From contig JAKAJX010000048.1 in the NCBI GenBank assembly GCA_021824855.1, forward strand, positions 1-17,299: a stretch of DNA of 17,299 nucleotides, read 5' to 3'. How positions within the stretch are numbered: position 1 is the first letter of the stretch; every line of letters begins with the position of its first letter. The translations under genes were made by a program, and so were the position numbers. The notes below the pieces were generated by a model. It was not told the DNA's origin. It did not search any database and saw only the letters and a program-made list of their open reading frames with translations. Below, one piece after another: positions 1-7,705 of this stretch. The stretch comes from Bacteroidota bacterium (GTDB lineage Bacteria > Bacteroidota > Bacteroidia > Chitinophagales > Chitinophagaceae).

Positions 1-78
1 CATTATTTTTTCAACTGTAAGTTGTGCCGATGTATTAAAAGAAATAATGGTTAAATAAATTAGTATTATTTTTTTCAT
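1..78 (-). CDS. Exported protein, N-terminal fragment (possible S9-family peptidase)
   Basis: An ATG at 78 on the minus strand opens a frame of exactly 26 codons that leaves the window at base 1. The translation begins MKKIILIYLTIISFNTSAQ, a typical lipid-free signal peptide: two lysines, a hydrophobic core, and a small-residue cleavage site before Gln. It continues LTVEKIM. That short mature start resembles the beginning of secreted dipeptidyl-peptidase-IV-like S9 peptidases of Bacteroidota, but this rests on seven residues and is only a guess. The gene starts 41 bases past the end of the transporter gene on the same strand, so it could be the last member of the 5-oxoprolinase operon. The signal peptide is seen in the sequence, while the family is inferred. 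Confidence 0.5.
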   Translation of the reverse strand, partial: MKKIILIYLTIISFNTSAQLTVEKIM

Positions 79-119
79 AGCAACTAATTTTCTTTGTTTG
101 AAATAAGGTGTACATAATA

Positions 120-1322
120 TTATTTCGATACCCAATCAATAAATGTATACATACTCATCCAGCCCATAATCAACACAACCATCCAGCCTGCAACTTGCAT
201 CCAAATTGGATGCTGATAATTTTTCATTAACGATTTTTTTGTTGCTGCCAATAAAATTATGGCTAAGGCAATAGGTAAAATTAATCCGTTTAATGCTCCT
301 GCAAATAATAATAATTCTTTTGGCTTACCAATAAAAACAAAAATGATGGTGGATATAATAATGAAGATAGAAATACACCAACGTTCGTTATTTTGAAAAA
401 CAGGATGAAAGGTTTTAAAAAAAGAAACCGAAGTATATGCAGCCCCAACAACCGATGAAATAGCGGCACTCCATAGTATAATACCAAATATTTTATATCC
501 AAAATTTCCGGCAGCAAATTGAAAAACGGTAGCAGCCGGGTTATTAGCATCGAGTACTATATTTTTTGTAACAACACCAACTACTGCCAAAAACAAAACA
601 AACCGCATAATGGTAGAAATAACAATTCCGCTTAAAGCACTTTTATTTACGTTATGTATATTTTCTCTTCCTTTAATACCTGCATCTAATAACCTATGTG
701 CACCCGAAAAAGTAATATATCCACCAACAGTTCCACCAACAATAGTAATAATTGCAGCCATTGAAATTTTTTCGGGAATAACGGTATGATGTATTACTTG
801 CATTATTGGGGGTTTTGCAGCATAAGCAATAAATAAGGTTAATGCAATTTTTAACGTGCCTAAAATTTTAGTAAAGCCATCGAGCATTTTACCAATTTCT
901 TTACTCCAAAATAAAATTAATGCAACTATGCAACTTATAATAGCACCTTTTTCAAAACTCCAACCAAACAACACATTTAAACCTAATCCACAACCTGCAA
1001 TATTTCCTATATTAAAAGCAAAGCCGCCAATTATAACCAATAGGGTAAGAAAAAAACCAAATCCGGGTAATAATTTATTTGCCAAATCCTGAGCTCGCAT
1101 TTCACTAACAGTTAATATTCGCCATGTATTTAGTTGAGCTCCTATATCTAAAATAACCGAAATAAAAATTACAAAACCAAAGCTGGTAAGCAATTGCTGC
1201 GTAAATACAGTTGTTTGAGTAAGAAAACCCGGACCAATTGACGAATTGGCCATTAAAAATGCAGCTCCTAAAACAGAGCCGCCAATACCAACACCTCTTC
1301 TTTTAAATTGCTTTAAGCTCAA
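120..1322 (-). CDS. NRAMP-superfamily membrane transporter of the YcsG type
   Basis: A 400-residue, strongly hydrophobic protein with about eleven membrane segments, belonging to the NRAMP-like family (Pfam PF01566) and resembling Bacillus YcsG, which is also encoded next to 5-oxoprolinase genes. The first helix has the family's GPGF (residues 30-33) but is followed by LTQTTVFT, where true metal transporters have the DPGN metal-binding motif. The TM6 region reads GGYITFSGAHR, without the MPH motif. Metal transport is therefore unlikely, and uptake of 5-oxoproline or a related compound is a reasonable inference from the operon. The start appears to be TTG at 1322: a TAA lies five codons upstream in this frame and the first ATG (residue 24) would cut into the first helix. 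It overlaps the end of pxpA by 20 bases, suggesting translational coupling. The family assignment is firm, the substrate unknown. Confidence 0.85.
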   Translation of the reverse strand: MSLKQFKRRGVGIGGSVLGAAFLMANSSIGPGFLTQTTVFTQQLLTSFGFVIFISVILDIGAQLNTWRILTVSEMRAQDLANKLLPGFGFFLTLLVIIGGFAFNIGNIAGCGLGLNVLFGWSFEKGAIISCIVALILFWSKEIGKMLDGFTKILGTLKIALTLFIAYAAKPPIMQVIHHTVIPEKISMAAIITIVGGTVGGYITFSGAHRLLDAGIKGRENIHNVNKSALSGIVISTIMRFVLFLAVVGVVTKNIVLDANNPAATVFQFAAGNFGYKIFGIILWSAAISSVVGAAYTSVSFFKTFHPVFQNNERWCISIFIIISTIIFVFIGKPKELLLFAGALNGLILPIALAIILLAATKKSLMKNYQHPIWMQVAGWMVVLIMGWMSMYTFIDWVSK

Positions 1323-2043
1323 TATTATTTTCTTTTAATGATTCGGCTATTTTTTTTGCAAAAGTTACAGCGTATTTTCCATCTCCATGAATACAAATTG
1401 TATCGGCTTTAATACCAATAATATTACCCGAAACACTTATTACGCAATGCTTTTGTACCATCTGTATTACTTGCTTAATAGAAATTTCTACATCGGTTAT
1501 CAATGCATTGGCAAGCTTTCTGGATGTAAGTGTTCCATCATTTTGATACGTTCTATCTGCAAATACTTCATTAGCAGTTTTCAATCCAATTTTTGCAGCT
1601 TCTGAAATTAAATAACTTCCGCTCAATCCATACACAATAAAATTATTATTTATTTCGTGTATAGCTTTTACAATAACAGAACTCATTATTGCATCTTTGG
1701 CTGCCATATTATACAAAGCCCCATGAGGCTTAATGTGATGAATGCTTGTACCAAACTCGTTACAAATTTTTTGTAAAGTAAAAATCTGTTGTGCCACAAC
1801 ATCGAATAGTTGCAGAGGAGACAATTCTACTTCATTTCTGCCAAAATTTTCTTTATCATTAAATCCGGGATGTGCTCCAATAGCTACCTGATATTGTAAA
1901 GCCAGTTCTACCATCCGCTTCATAGTATCCGTGTTTCCGGCATGATATCCGCAAGCAATATTGGTACTAGAAATAAATGGCATAAGAAAGATATCGTTAT
2001 CCATACCTTCTCCCATATCGCAGTTTACATCAATCGTATTCAT
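1303..2043 (-). CDS. pxpA: 5-oxoprolinase subunit PxpA (LamB/YcsF family)
   Basis: A 246-residue protein of the LamB/YcsF family, the usual length. Conserved blocks are DVNCDMGEG (5-13), NIACGYHAGN (28-37), IGAHPGF (55-61) and KPHGALYN (105-112). With PxpB and PxpC it forms the prokaryotic ATP-dependent 5-oxoprolinase, which opens 5-oxo-L-proline (pyroglutamate) to glutamate. 5-Oxoproline forms spontaneously from glutamine and glutamate and at protein N-termini, so this is damage repair and nitrogen salvage in the cytoplasm. The ATG overlaps the pxpC stop in an ATGA. The neighbours pxpB and pxpC upstream in the same operon confirm the role. The gene order pxpB-pxpC-pxpA-transporter differs from Bacillus, where pxpA comes first. 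No missing motif was noticed. Confidence 0.95.
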   Translation of the reverse strand: MNTIDVNCDMGEGMDNDIFLMPFISSTNIACGYHAGNTDTMKRMVELALQYQVAIGAHPGFNDKENFGRNEVELSPLQLFDVVAQQIFTLQKICNEFGTSIHHIKPHGALYNMAAKDAIMSSVIVKAIHEINNNFIVYGLSGSYLISEAAKIGLKTANEVFADRTYQNDGTLTSRKLANALITDVEISIKQVIQMVQKHCVISVSGNIIGIKADTICIHGDGKYAVTFAKKIAESLKENNIELKAI

Positions 2044-3044
2044 TGAATGTTAAAAGTAATTAACCAATTGTTTAATTGCAAATTGTTTGCTTCTTTCATT
2101 TCGGTTAACAATTGATTCTGATACAACAATTCTCTTTCTGCTGCTTCTTGAGTTATTATATTAAACTGTATTTTTTCGTTGGGTTTGCACTGAGCCAGTG
2201 TAGCAATATCGGCAGAAATTACGTGACCAATTCGTGGGTAACCACCCGTTGTTTGATGATCGGCCATTAAAACAATAATTTGTCCATTGGGTAATAATTG
2301 AATAGTGCCTTTAGTAACTGCTGAAGAAATAAGAGAGTGGTTTTTATGCAAGTGCAATTCCGTTCCATTCATTCTATACGCCATTCTATTACTTTGTGTG
2401 GCAATAATAAAAGAAGTTTTTTCGAATATTTTTTTCGATTCGCTATTTAATGCGTTATACTCATTCCCTGCAATTATTCTAATATTATTATTCGTTGTAT
2501 AAAGTTTCTTTTCATAAATTTTCCAACTCAACATTCTATCATTATCTGTTTTTAAAGCCTTACTATACGCAGCGGTGGTATTAAATTGTATTTCATCATT
2601 TTTCTGAAAAAATTTTCCCTGATTATTTCCGCCAAAACCTGCCATAGTATTTGTACTATTACTATTTAACCATTTAGCAATAGCCAATCCGTTTCTAATA
2701 GCCAAATAACATCTTGCACCTGAAATTAATTTTACAAATTTTAAAACATCGCCTTTTCTTGTTATAAAGGGTTTATTATTTTCAATTTCTTGCTCATTGA
2801 TTAAAGCAGTATAATTGGCGCCGGTAATGGCACATAAAGCATCTTGTGTAAATAAAAAAGAGGAGCAAGGAAAATGTAATTCAATTACTGCTTCGGAAAA
2901 ATTATTGCCTACCAGTATATTGGCTAACCTTGCTGCAATATCATCCATAACGCCGGTTGGATTAATGCCTTGGTGTTGATACCCGTATCTTCCCAAATCC
3001 TGAATACTATCGGCTATTCCGGCTTTTACTACTACTATACTCAT
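2040..3044 (-). CDS. pxpC: 5-oxoprolinase subunit PxpC (KipA / carboxyltransferase domain C-D)
   Basis: A 334-residue protein of the biotin-dependent carboxyltransferase-like family (KipA, allophanate hydrolase subunit 2-like). The N-terminal signature KAGIADSIQDLGRYGYQHQG (7-26) followed by GVMDD (31-35) is diagnostic, and GGYPRIGHVI near residue 270 is the conserved C-terminal block. Together with PxpB it makes the part of the 5-oxoprolinase complex thought to handle ATP-dependent activation of the substrate that PxpA then hydrolyses. Older annotations call it KipI antagonist, or urea amidolyase-related. Without a urea carboxylase in the neighbourhood and with pxpA directly behind it, the 5-oxoprolinase role is the better call. 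Its ATG overlaps the pxpB stop by four bases (ATGA) and its stop overlaps the pxpA start the same way. Confidence 0.94.
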   Translation of the reverse strand: MSIVVVKAGIADSIQDLGRYGYQHQGINPTGVMDDIAARLANILVGNNFSEAVIELHFPCSSFLFTQDALCAITGANYTALINEQEIENNKPFITRKGDVLKFVKLISGARCYLAIRNGLAIAKWLNSNSTNTMAGFGGNNQGKFFQKNDEIQFNTTAAYSKALKTDNDRMLSWKIYEKKLYTTNNNIRIIAGNEYNALNSESKKIFEKTSFIIATQSNRMAYRMNGTELHLHKNHSLISSAVTKGTIQLLPNGQIIVLMADHQTTGGYPRIGHVISADIATLAQCKPNEKIQFNIITQEAAERELLYQNQLLTEMKEANNLQLNNWLITFNIQ

Positions 3045-3757
3045 ACTTTATTTTTAAGCTGATGAAATGTAGCGATATCAATTGCCTCAAACCTAACCAA
3101 ATCGCCTTGTTTTAATAATGTATTATCGGGTGCTTGCTGATTGAATAATTGAATGGGGGTTTGACCAATAATATTCCATCCGCCGGGAGAAGTTACCGGA
3201 TAAATACCGGTTTGATCGCCTGCAATACCTACACTTCCTGCATCAATTTTTTTTCGAGGTTCGGCTTTTCTGGGAGTTGCCAATAAAGCATCTACTTTGC
3301 CCAAATAAGCAAAACCTGGCAAAAAACCTATCATATATACACGATATATTTTTGAAAGATGTAGATTAATAAGTGTAGGTATATCGGTATTTTTTGCAAT
3401 AGCCATTTCTTGCAAATCAATTCCTAAAGAAATATCGTAGCAAACAGGAATAACAATACAATTATTGGTTGATGCTGTACAAAAAGTAAAACTGCTAAGC
3501 TTTTTTTCTATAAACTGAAGGATAGCACTATGGGCCGATATATCGTATTTTTTTCGAACCGCAATAATATCATAAACCAGTGTAAGCGAGCTGTAAGCAG
3601 GTATAATATCTTTAATTTCTTCGGGTTTTTGTTGCATGAAATGATTGAATAAGCATAAAACTTTTTCATTCGTTTCCTCATCAATTGTTGTAGATAACTC
3701 TATAGTAACGGCATGATCGCCTACCGAATAAATAGTATACTCATTTAAAAAATTCAT
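3041..3757 (-). CDS. pxpB: 5-oxoprolinase subunit PxpB (KipI / allophanate hydrolase subunit 1-like)
   Basis: A 238-residue protein with the full set of KipI-family motifs: GFLPGFAYLG (144-153), a PRK.EPRKKI block then GSVGIAG (about 162-180), and SPGGWNIIGQTP (190-201). It pairs with PxpC in the 5-oxoprolinase complex. In Bacillus subtilis the homologue KipI was first described as an inhibitor of the sporulation kinase KinA. Nothing here suggests sporulation, and the pxpBCA arrangement points to 5-oxoproline hydrolysis. It is the first gene of the operon: the 58 bases before its ATG contain no clear TAnnTTTG promoter, and the GH5-like gene ends just upstream, so read-through from that gene is possible. 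Confidence 0.94.
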   Translation of the reverse strand: MNFLNEYTIYSVGDHAVTIELSTTIDEETNEKVLCLFNHFMQQKPEEIKDIIPAYSSLTLVYDIIAVRKKYDISAHSAILQFIEKKLSSFTFCTASTNNCIVIPVCYDISLGIDLQEMAIAKNTDIPTLINLHLSKIYRVYMIGFLPGFAYLGKVDALLATPRKAEPRKKIDAGSVGIAGDQTGIYPVTSPGGWNIIGQTPIQLFNQQAPDNTLLKQGDLVRFEAIDIATFHQLKNKV

Positions 3758-3815
3758 TCCGAAAAATTAATGCATTTTTTACTACTAATTTTCATTATAC
3801 GGTAATGTTATTCTT

Positions 3816-5117
3816 TTAATGAAGTTTAATTAATTTTTGAACAAGCTTTTTACCATCTTTTGCTTTTAATAAAGCTATGTACACACCCGAAGGAATATTT
3901 GGTAAATGAATGATATTGGTATTGATTTGTATGGGTGTAGCAAAAATAATTTTACCCGAAATATCATATAAACTAAGCGTTTGGTAGGTTCCGCATATTC
4001 CCTGATCAATAATTAAAGAAGAAGAAAAAGGATTAGGATAAAAATTAACCGCTTGTATATTTTGAGGTTTTGCATTTAACGCAGAGCAAGTTGGATACAG
4101 GTATTTTTCTACTACCTGCATTTGAGGTTTATCGGCACCGCTGATACTATCGGGTTCAACAGATAAAAAATAATTATGCCACCACGGACCTGCCGCCCAA
4201 TAACAACCACCCAAACATCGGCTACTTATATAATTCATAAATGTATCTAACAAAATATTCCAGCGTTTATCGTTATTAGGTACACCAAAAGAGCCTATCA
4301 TACCTTGTTTATTATTTTGCTCTAACCAATCAATAAAAGGCTTTACTCGTTTAATAGCTTCTGCAGTACTAATACCTAACGTATCGTAATTAGTAGAAGT
4401 ATAAACACCTGTGCCATCGGTATCAAAAAAAATATGTGCCGAGTAAATAATTTTATTATAAGTATCGTATAGGTTTTTCATGGGGTCGTTACAAGTTGGC
4501 CAGCATTCGGTTAATCCGCTATTTTCTCCTTCAACAATTATATTTACTTTTTTATTTACTTGTCTAATAGCATCAATAGCTTGTTGAGCAGCAATAGGCC
4601 AAGTATAATTACCCAAACCTTGTGGCTGATTCATTAAATCAAATCCATAAATATTTGTTTTAGTTTTAAGAGCAAGTGCTATTTTTTGCCAAACATCTGC
4701 AAACATATCTCGAGTTACGGTTACAGAACCCAATTCGAAAGGCTTACCATTAATATAATACAAGCCATAATTATGTAAATCAATAATTACATTCAATTTA
4801 TATACAGCACAACTATCAATAAAAGTATTTAATCTATCAAGCTCTGTGGTATCTAAACCCGCACCAAGCGTATGTTGCAAACGTTCCCACCGAACTGGTA
4901 AACGAACTAATGAAAATCCTTTTTTAGAAAAATATTGAATATCCTTGATGGTTGGATAGGTATAATCTAATCCATAAACACCGGGCAAATTAGGTACGCC
5001 AAATTCTGCACCTGCCAAATTAATTCCAAAAGGAATGGTATCGGTAACGGCAAAAATTTTATTGCTGAATAAAAAAAGAAAAAAGAAAAGAAAAAATATT
5101 TTATTTCGATAACACAT
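3816..5117 (-). CDS. Secreted GH5-family protein with both catalytic glutamates replaced, T9SS sorting domain
   Basis: A 433-residue protein starting at the ATG at 5117. A TTG six codons upstream at 5135 also opens the frame but is a less likely start. A signal peptide covers about residues 1-23. Residues 30-320 have the layout of glycoside hydrolase family 5, close to endoglucanase subfamily GH5_5: FGINLAGAEFG near the start, LVRLPVRWERLQ with conserved R72, IIDLHNYG with H115, and YWAAGPWW with W307. The acid/base motif NEP reads NQP (Q164, codon CAG at 4626-4628) and the nucleophile motif GEFG reads GSFG (S276, codon TCT at 4290-4292). A usually conserved active-site Tyr seems to be Phe (F230). 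The frame is intact, so this looks like a maintained non-catalytic glycan-binding protein rather than a decaying gene. The last 80 residues (YPNPF, LYDISGKI, SGVYI) are a type A T9SS sorting domain, so it is exported to the surface or medium. Confidence 0.9.
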   Translation of the reverse strand: MCYRNKIFFLFFFLFLFSNKIFAVTDTIPFGINLAGAEFGVPNLPGVYGLDYTYPTIKDIQYFSKKGFSLVRLPVRWERLQHTLGAGLDTTELDRLNTFIDSCAVYKLNVIIDLHNYGLYYINGKPFELGSVTVTRDMFADVWQKIALALKTKTNIYGFDLMNQPQGLGNYTWPIAAQQAIDAIRQVNKKVNIIVEGENSGLTECWPTCNDPMKNLYDTYNKIIYSAHIFFDTDGTGVYTSTNYDTLGISTAEAIKRVKPFIDWLEQNNKQGMIGSFGVPNNDKRWNILLDTFMNYISSRCLGGCYWAAGPWWHNYFLSVEPDSISGADKPQMQVVEKYLYPTCSALNAKPQNIQAVNFYPNPFSSSLIIDQGICGTYQTLSLYDISGKIIFATPIQINTNIIHLPNIPSGVYIALLKAKDGKKLVQKLIKLH

Positions 5118-5197
5118 ATATATATAAAGATACAAATGAACGATGCTTATGCTTAATAAAATTTTATGATTATAAAAAAACAGGAATTAAACCGTAA

Positions 5198-5230
5198 TTG
5201 ATGATTGTTAACCAAGTTAACTTATTTTTG
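5198..5230 (+). promoter_or_regulatory. Bacteroidota-type promoter for tRNA-Lys
   Basis: TTG at 5198-5200 and TATTTTTG at 5223-5230 match the -33 TTG and -7 TAnnTTTG consensus of the Bacteroidota primary sigma factor, with a 22-base spacer. The expected start of transcription falls a few bases before the tRNA at 5244. Inside the spacer lie two GTTAAC hexamers separated by CAA (5208-5222), an inverted repeat that may be chance. Confidence 0.6.
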
Positions 5231-5243
5231 CTCCTCCAAAATT

Positions 5244-5319
5244 GTCTCCGTAGCTCAGTTGGTAGAGCAATTGACTCTTAATCAATGGGTCCAGAGTTCG
5301 AGTCTCTGCGGGGACACCA
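5244..5319 (+). tRNA. tRNA-Lys (anticodon CTT), CCA encoded
   Basis: A complete cloverleaf folds by hand. The acceptor stem GTCTCCG (5244-5250) pairs with CGGGGAC (5309-5315) with one T-G wobble. The D stem is GCTC/GAGC. The anticodon stem ATTGA/TCAAT (5270-5274, 5282-5286) encloses the loop CTCTTAA with anticodon CTT at 5277-5279. The T arm is CAGAG, TTCGAGT, CTCTG (5292-5308). The discriminator A is followed by an encoded CCA (5317-5319). It reads AAG lysine codons. It is the only clearly expressed plus-strand gene in the window and stands between two minus-strand genes with its own promoter and terminator. Confidence 0.97.
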
Positions 5320-5329
5320 ATTTTACAAA

Positions 5330-5361
5330 GGGTGCAGTTTTTCTGCACTCTTCTTATTTTT
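5330..5361 (+). terminator. Rho-independent terminator after tRNA-Lys
   Basis: GGGTGCAG (5330-5337), a loop of five T, and CTGCACTC (5343-5350) form an 8-bp stem with one G-T wobble, followed by a T-rich run up to about 5361. It lies 11 bases past the tRNA end. The esterase gene on the other strand ends at 5402, so the hairpin may also slow transcription coming from that side, although the run behind it on the minus strand is less T-rich. Confidence 0.75.
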
Positions 5362-5401
5362 ACACTCAGCATTTAGTTATCTGCTGTATACTTGGCAAGA
5401 T

Positions 5402-6328
5402 TTACTTTTTCAATAAAAACAATAACGGAATATCTAATCTTTTACTCCATGCTTTTTCGCTATGATCTTCACCCGGAAAAATTTTTGTATTCCATTGAGC
5501 ATTGGTATACCCTTTCTGCTTCATTATTTCATCTACTTTAGCCTGAAGCGAAGGATACAAAGCATCTAACGTTGCCGTACCATGATCGAAATATATCTTA
5601 TGCGTTGCAGGATTGGGTAAATTATGCATGAGATATAGTAACATTGCCTGAGGAAAAGGATTATTTTCTATTTGAAAGATACCGGGCCAATGAGTTGACA
5701 AACATGCAGCTCCACCAAACACCTGCGGATATTCACAAATTGCATATACAGAAATTAATCCGCCCATACTGCTGCCCATAATAAACGTGTTTTCTGCATT
5801 GGCGTATGTTGAGAAGTGAGCATCTATAAAAGGTTTCAGCTCGTTTACTACAAATTTCAAATAATTATCCGACTGAATTTTGTACTTGCCAAAAACCGAT
5901 ACACCATTATTTCTTGCAGCATTATACATTGCTTCTTTTTTATTTTCGGGTAGTGCATCGAATGGTTTTTGCGGAAAATAATCGGCATGCCGCGATTTCT
6001 CTCCATTCCAAATACCCACTACAATAAGGTCTTTAATTTTCTCTTCATCAAGCAGTTTTGAAACAATTTCATCAACATGCCACGATTGATGATTCCATGT
6101 AATAGCACTGTCGAAAAGCATTTGCCCATCTTGCATATATACTACACAATACTTTTTTGAGGATTGATAATTTTTAGGAAGCCAAACATCTATATTTCTT
6201 GCATCAACATACTTGGAGGAAAAATTTGGAAACCGTTGTATTGTTCCCGAAACAACTTGTGGAATTTGTTGAGCATAGCTTACTGAAAACATACAACATA
6301 GTATAACAAAAAATTTAATTGCCTTCAT
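5402..6328 (-). CDS. Secreted alpha/beta-hydrolase, putative esterase (esterase D / enterochelin esterase-like family)
   Basis: A 308-residue protein with a signal peptide (about 1-19, ending SVSYAQ) and the fold of the putative esterase family PF00756. The early strand-loop VVYMQDGQMLFD (62-73) is typical. The nucleophile elbow is GSSMGG with Ser187, the likely acid is Asp in DHGTATLD (248-255), and the likely catalytic His is H289 in GEDHSEKAW. Relatives include enterochelin esterase, carbohydrate acetyl and feruloyl esterases and mycolyltransferases, so the substrate cannot be named from sequence alone. It probably works in the periplasm or outside the cell. It lies 54 bases downstream of murA with no terminator seen between them, and could be co-transcribed with it. 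Family confidence is high and function open. Confidence 0.85.
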   Translation of the reverse strand: MKAIKFFVILCCMFSVSYAQQIPQVVSGTIQRFPNFSSKYVDARNIDVWLPKNYQSSKKYCVVYMQDGQMLFDSAITWNHQSWHVDEIVSKLLDEEKIKDLIVVGIWNGEKSRHADYFPQKPFDALPENKKEAMYNAARNNGVSVFGKYKIQSDNYLKFVVNELKPFIDAHFSTYANAENTFIMGSSMGGLISVYAICEYPQVFGGAACLSTHWPGIFQIENNPFPQAMLLYLMHNLPNPATHKIYFDHGTATLDALYPSLQAKVDEIMKQKGYTNAQWNTKIFPGEDHSEKAWSKRLDIPLLFLLKK

Positions 6329-6382
6329 ATATTTTCCTTTTTATATGATGTGTTTTTTAAAAATCATCTTCGCTTCATTTGC

Positions 6383-7687
6383 TTAAATTCTGCGTATATC
6401 TGCTCCTATATTTCTTAATCGTTCATCAATGTATTGATAGCCTCTATCAATTTGTTCTATGTTCTGAATAATACTTTTACCATCGGCACTTAAAGCCGCA
6501 ATTAACAAGGCTTGTCCGGCTCGTATATCAGGACTGCTCATGGTTATTCCCTTCAAATTATTTTTTCTTCCTAATCCAATTACTGTGGCACGGTGGGGAT
6601 CGCATAAAATTATTTGAGCACCCATATCAATTAATTTATCTGTAAAAAATAATCTGCTTTCAAACATTTTTTGATGAATTAAAACGCTGCCTTTTGCTTG
6701 TGTAGCTACTACTAAAACAATACTTAATAAATCGGGGGTAAAACCCGGCCATGGATGATCGTAAATGGTAAGTATTCCGCCGTCTAAATAATTTTGTATT
6801 TCATACACTTCCTGTTCAGGAATATAAATATCATTTTCCTTTATTTCGAATTGAATTCCTAATTGCTGAAACTTTTCGGGAATTAGTCCTAAATACTTTA
6901 CTCCTGCATTTTTAATTGTAATGCTACTTTGTGTCATGGCTGCCAAACCAATAAAACTGCCCACTTCAATCATATCGGGTAATAAAGTATGTTCGGTACC
7001 ATTTAGTTTTTGTACGCCATCAATCACTAATAAATTACTGCTTATGCCATTAATTTTAGCTCCCATTTTATTAAGCATAATACAAAGCTGCTGAATGTAT
7101 GGCTCGCATGCTGCATTATAAATAGTAGTTATTCCTTCGGCTAAAACAGCAGCCATTATAATATTGGCAGTACCGGTTACCGAAGGTTCATCTAACAACA
7201 TGTATGTTCCTTGTAAATGAGGTGCGGTAAGCTGAAAATATTTGTGTTCATCATCGTACTCAAATTTTGCACCTAATTTTTCAAATCCAATAATATGTGT
7301 ATCCAATCTTCTTCTTCCAATTTTATCGCCACCGGGTTTGGGTATATATGCTTTTTTAAACCGTGCCAACATTGGTCCGGCAAGCATTACAGCTCCTCTT
7401 AATTTTCCACTTTTTTTTCTAAATAAATCCGAAGCTAAAAAATCTACATTTACATCATCTGCCCTAAAAGTATAGGAATGATTATTGTGTTTTTCAATTT
7501 TTACGCCCATATCGTGCAGTAACTCTATTAGCAGATTTACATCCAATATATCCGGAATATTATGGATAACAATTTTATCTGCTGACAATAAAACGGCAGA
7601 TAATACTTGTAGTGCTTCGTTTTTAGCTCCTTGAGGTACAATTTCACCGCTTAATTTTTTGCCACCTCTAACTTCAAATGAACTCAT
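6383..7687 (-). CDS. murA: UDP-N-acetylglucosamine 1-carboxyvinyltransferase MurA (Asp-type)
   Basis: A 434-residue EPSP-synthase-fold enzyme that transfers enolpyruvate from PEP to UDP-GlcNAc, the first committed step of peptidoglycan synthesis in the cytoplasm. The N-terminal GEIVPQGAKNEAL includes the conserved Lys22-Asn23. The active-site loop reads PGGDKIGRRRLDTH, where residue 121 is Asp (codon GAT, 7325-7327) instead of the usual Cys that fosfomycin alkylates. Later blocks are PSVTGTANIIMAA, PWPGFTPD and SSPDIRAGQALLIAALSADG, and the C-terminus reads IDRGYQYIDERLRNIGADI. The length and order are normal for MurA. Asp in this position is known in mycobacterial, chlamydial and Borrelia MurA and makes them insensitive to fosfomycin, so the same is expected here. 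A candidate promoter lies at 7706-7733. Confidence 0.96.
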   Translation of the reverse strand: MSSFEVRGGKKLSGEIVPQGAKNEALQVLSAVLLSADKIVIHNIPDILDVNLLIELLHDMGVKIEKHNNHSYTFRADDVNVDFLASDLFRKKSGKLRGAVMLAGPMLARFKKAYIPKPGGDKIGRRRLDTHIIGFEKLGAKFEYDDEHKYFQLTAPHLQGTYMLLDEPSVTGTANIIMAAVLAEGITTIYNAACEPYIQQLCIMLNKMGAKINGISSNLLVIDGVQKLNGTEHTLLPDMIEVGSFIGLAAMTQSSITIKNAGVKYLGLIPEKFQQLGIQFEIKENDIYIPEQEVYEIQNYLDGGILTIYDHPWPGFTPDLLSIVLVVATQAKGSVLIHQKMFESRLFFTDKLIDMGAQIILCDPHRATVIGLGRKNNLKGITMSSPDIRAGQALLIAALSADGKSIIQNIEQIDRGYQYIDERLRNIGADIRRI

Positions 7688-7705
7688 AATTTATTGGTTA
7701 TTTAT

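Noticed and set aside
856..1092. Plus-strand open frame opposite the transporter gene
   Set aside because: It is a shadow of the strongly supported membrane-protein frame on the minus strand and shows no domain of its own. The same holds for the other plus-strand frames opposite pxpA, pxpC, murA, leuB, cimA, leuD and the GH13 gene.
3041..3757. KipI-type inhibitor of a sporulation kinase
   Set aside because: The pxpC and pxpA genes overlap it in one operon and nothing points to sporulation, so the 5-oxoprolinase subunit role is the better reading.
3816..5117. GH5-like gene as an ordinary pseudogene
   Set aside because: The frame is intact from signal peptide to sorting domain and the remaining signature residues are kept, which argues for a functional non-catalytic protein.
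5118..5135. TTG start six codons upstream of the GH5-like gene
   Set aside because: The ATG at 5117 already gives a complete signal peptide and is the more usual start codon.
5205..5465. Plus-strand open frame of 86 codons across the tRNA
   Set aside because: It runs through the tRNA-Lys and its terminator, so it is not a protein gene.
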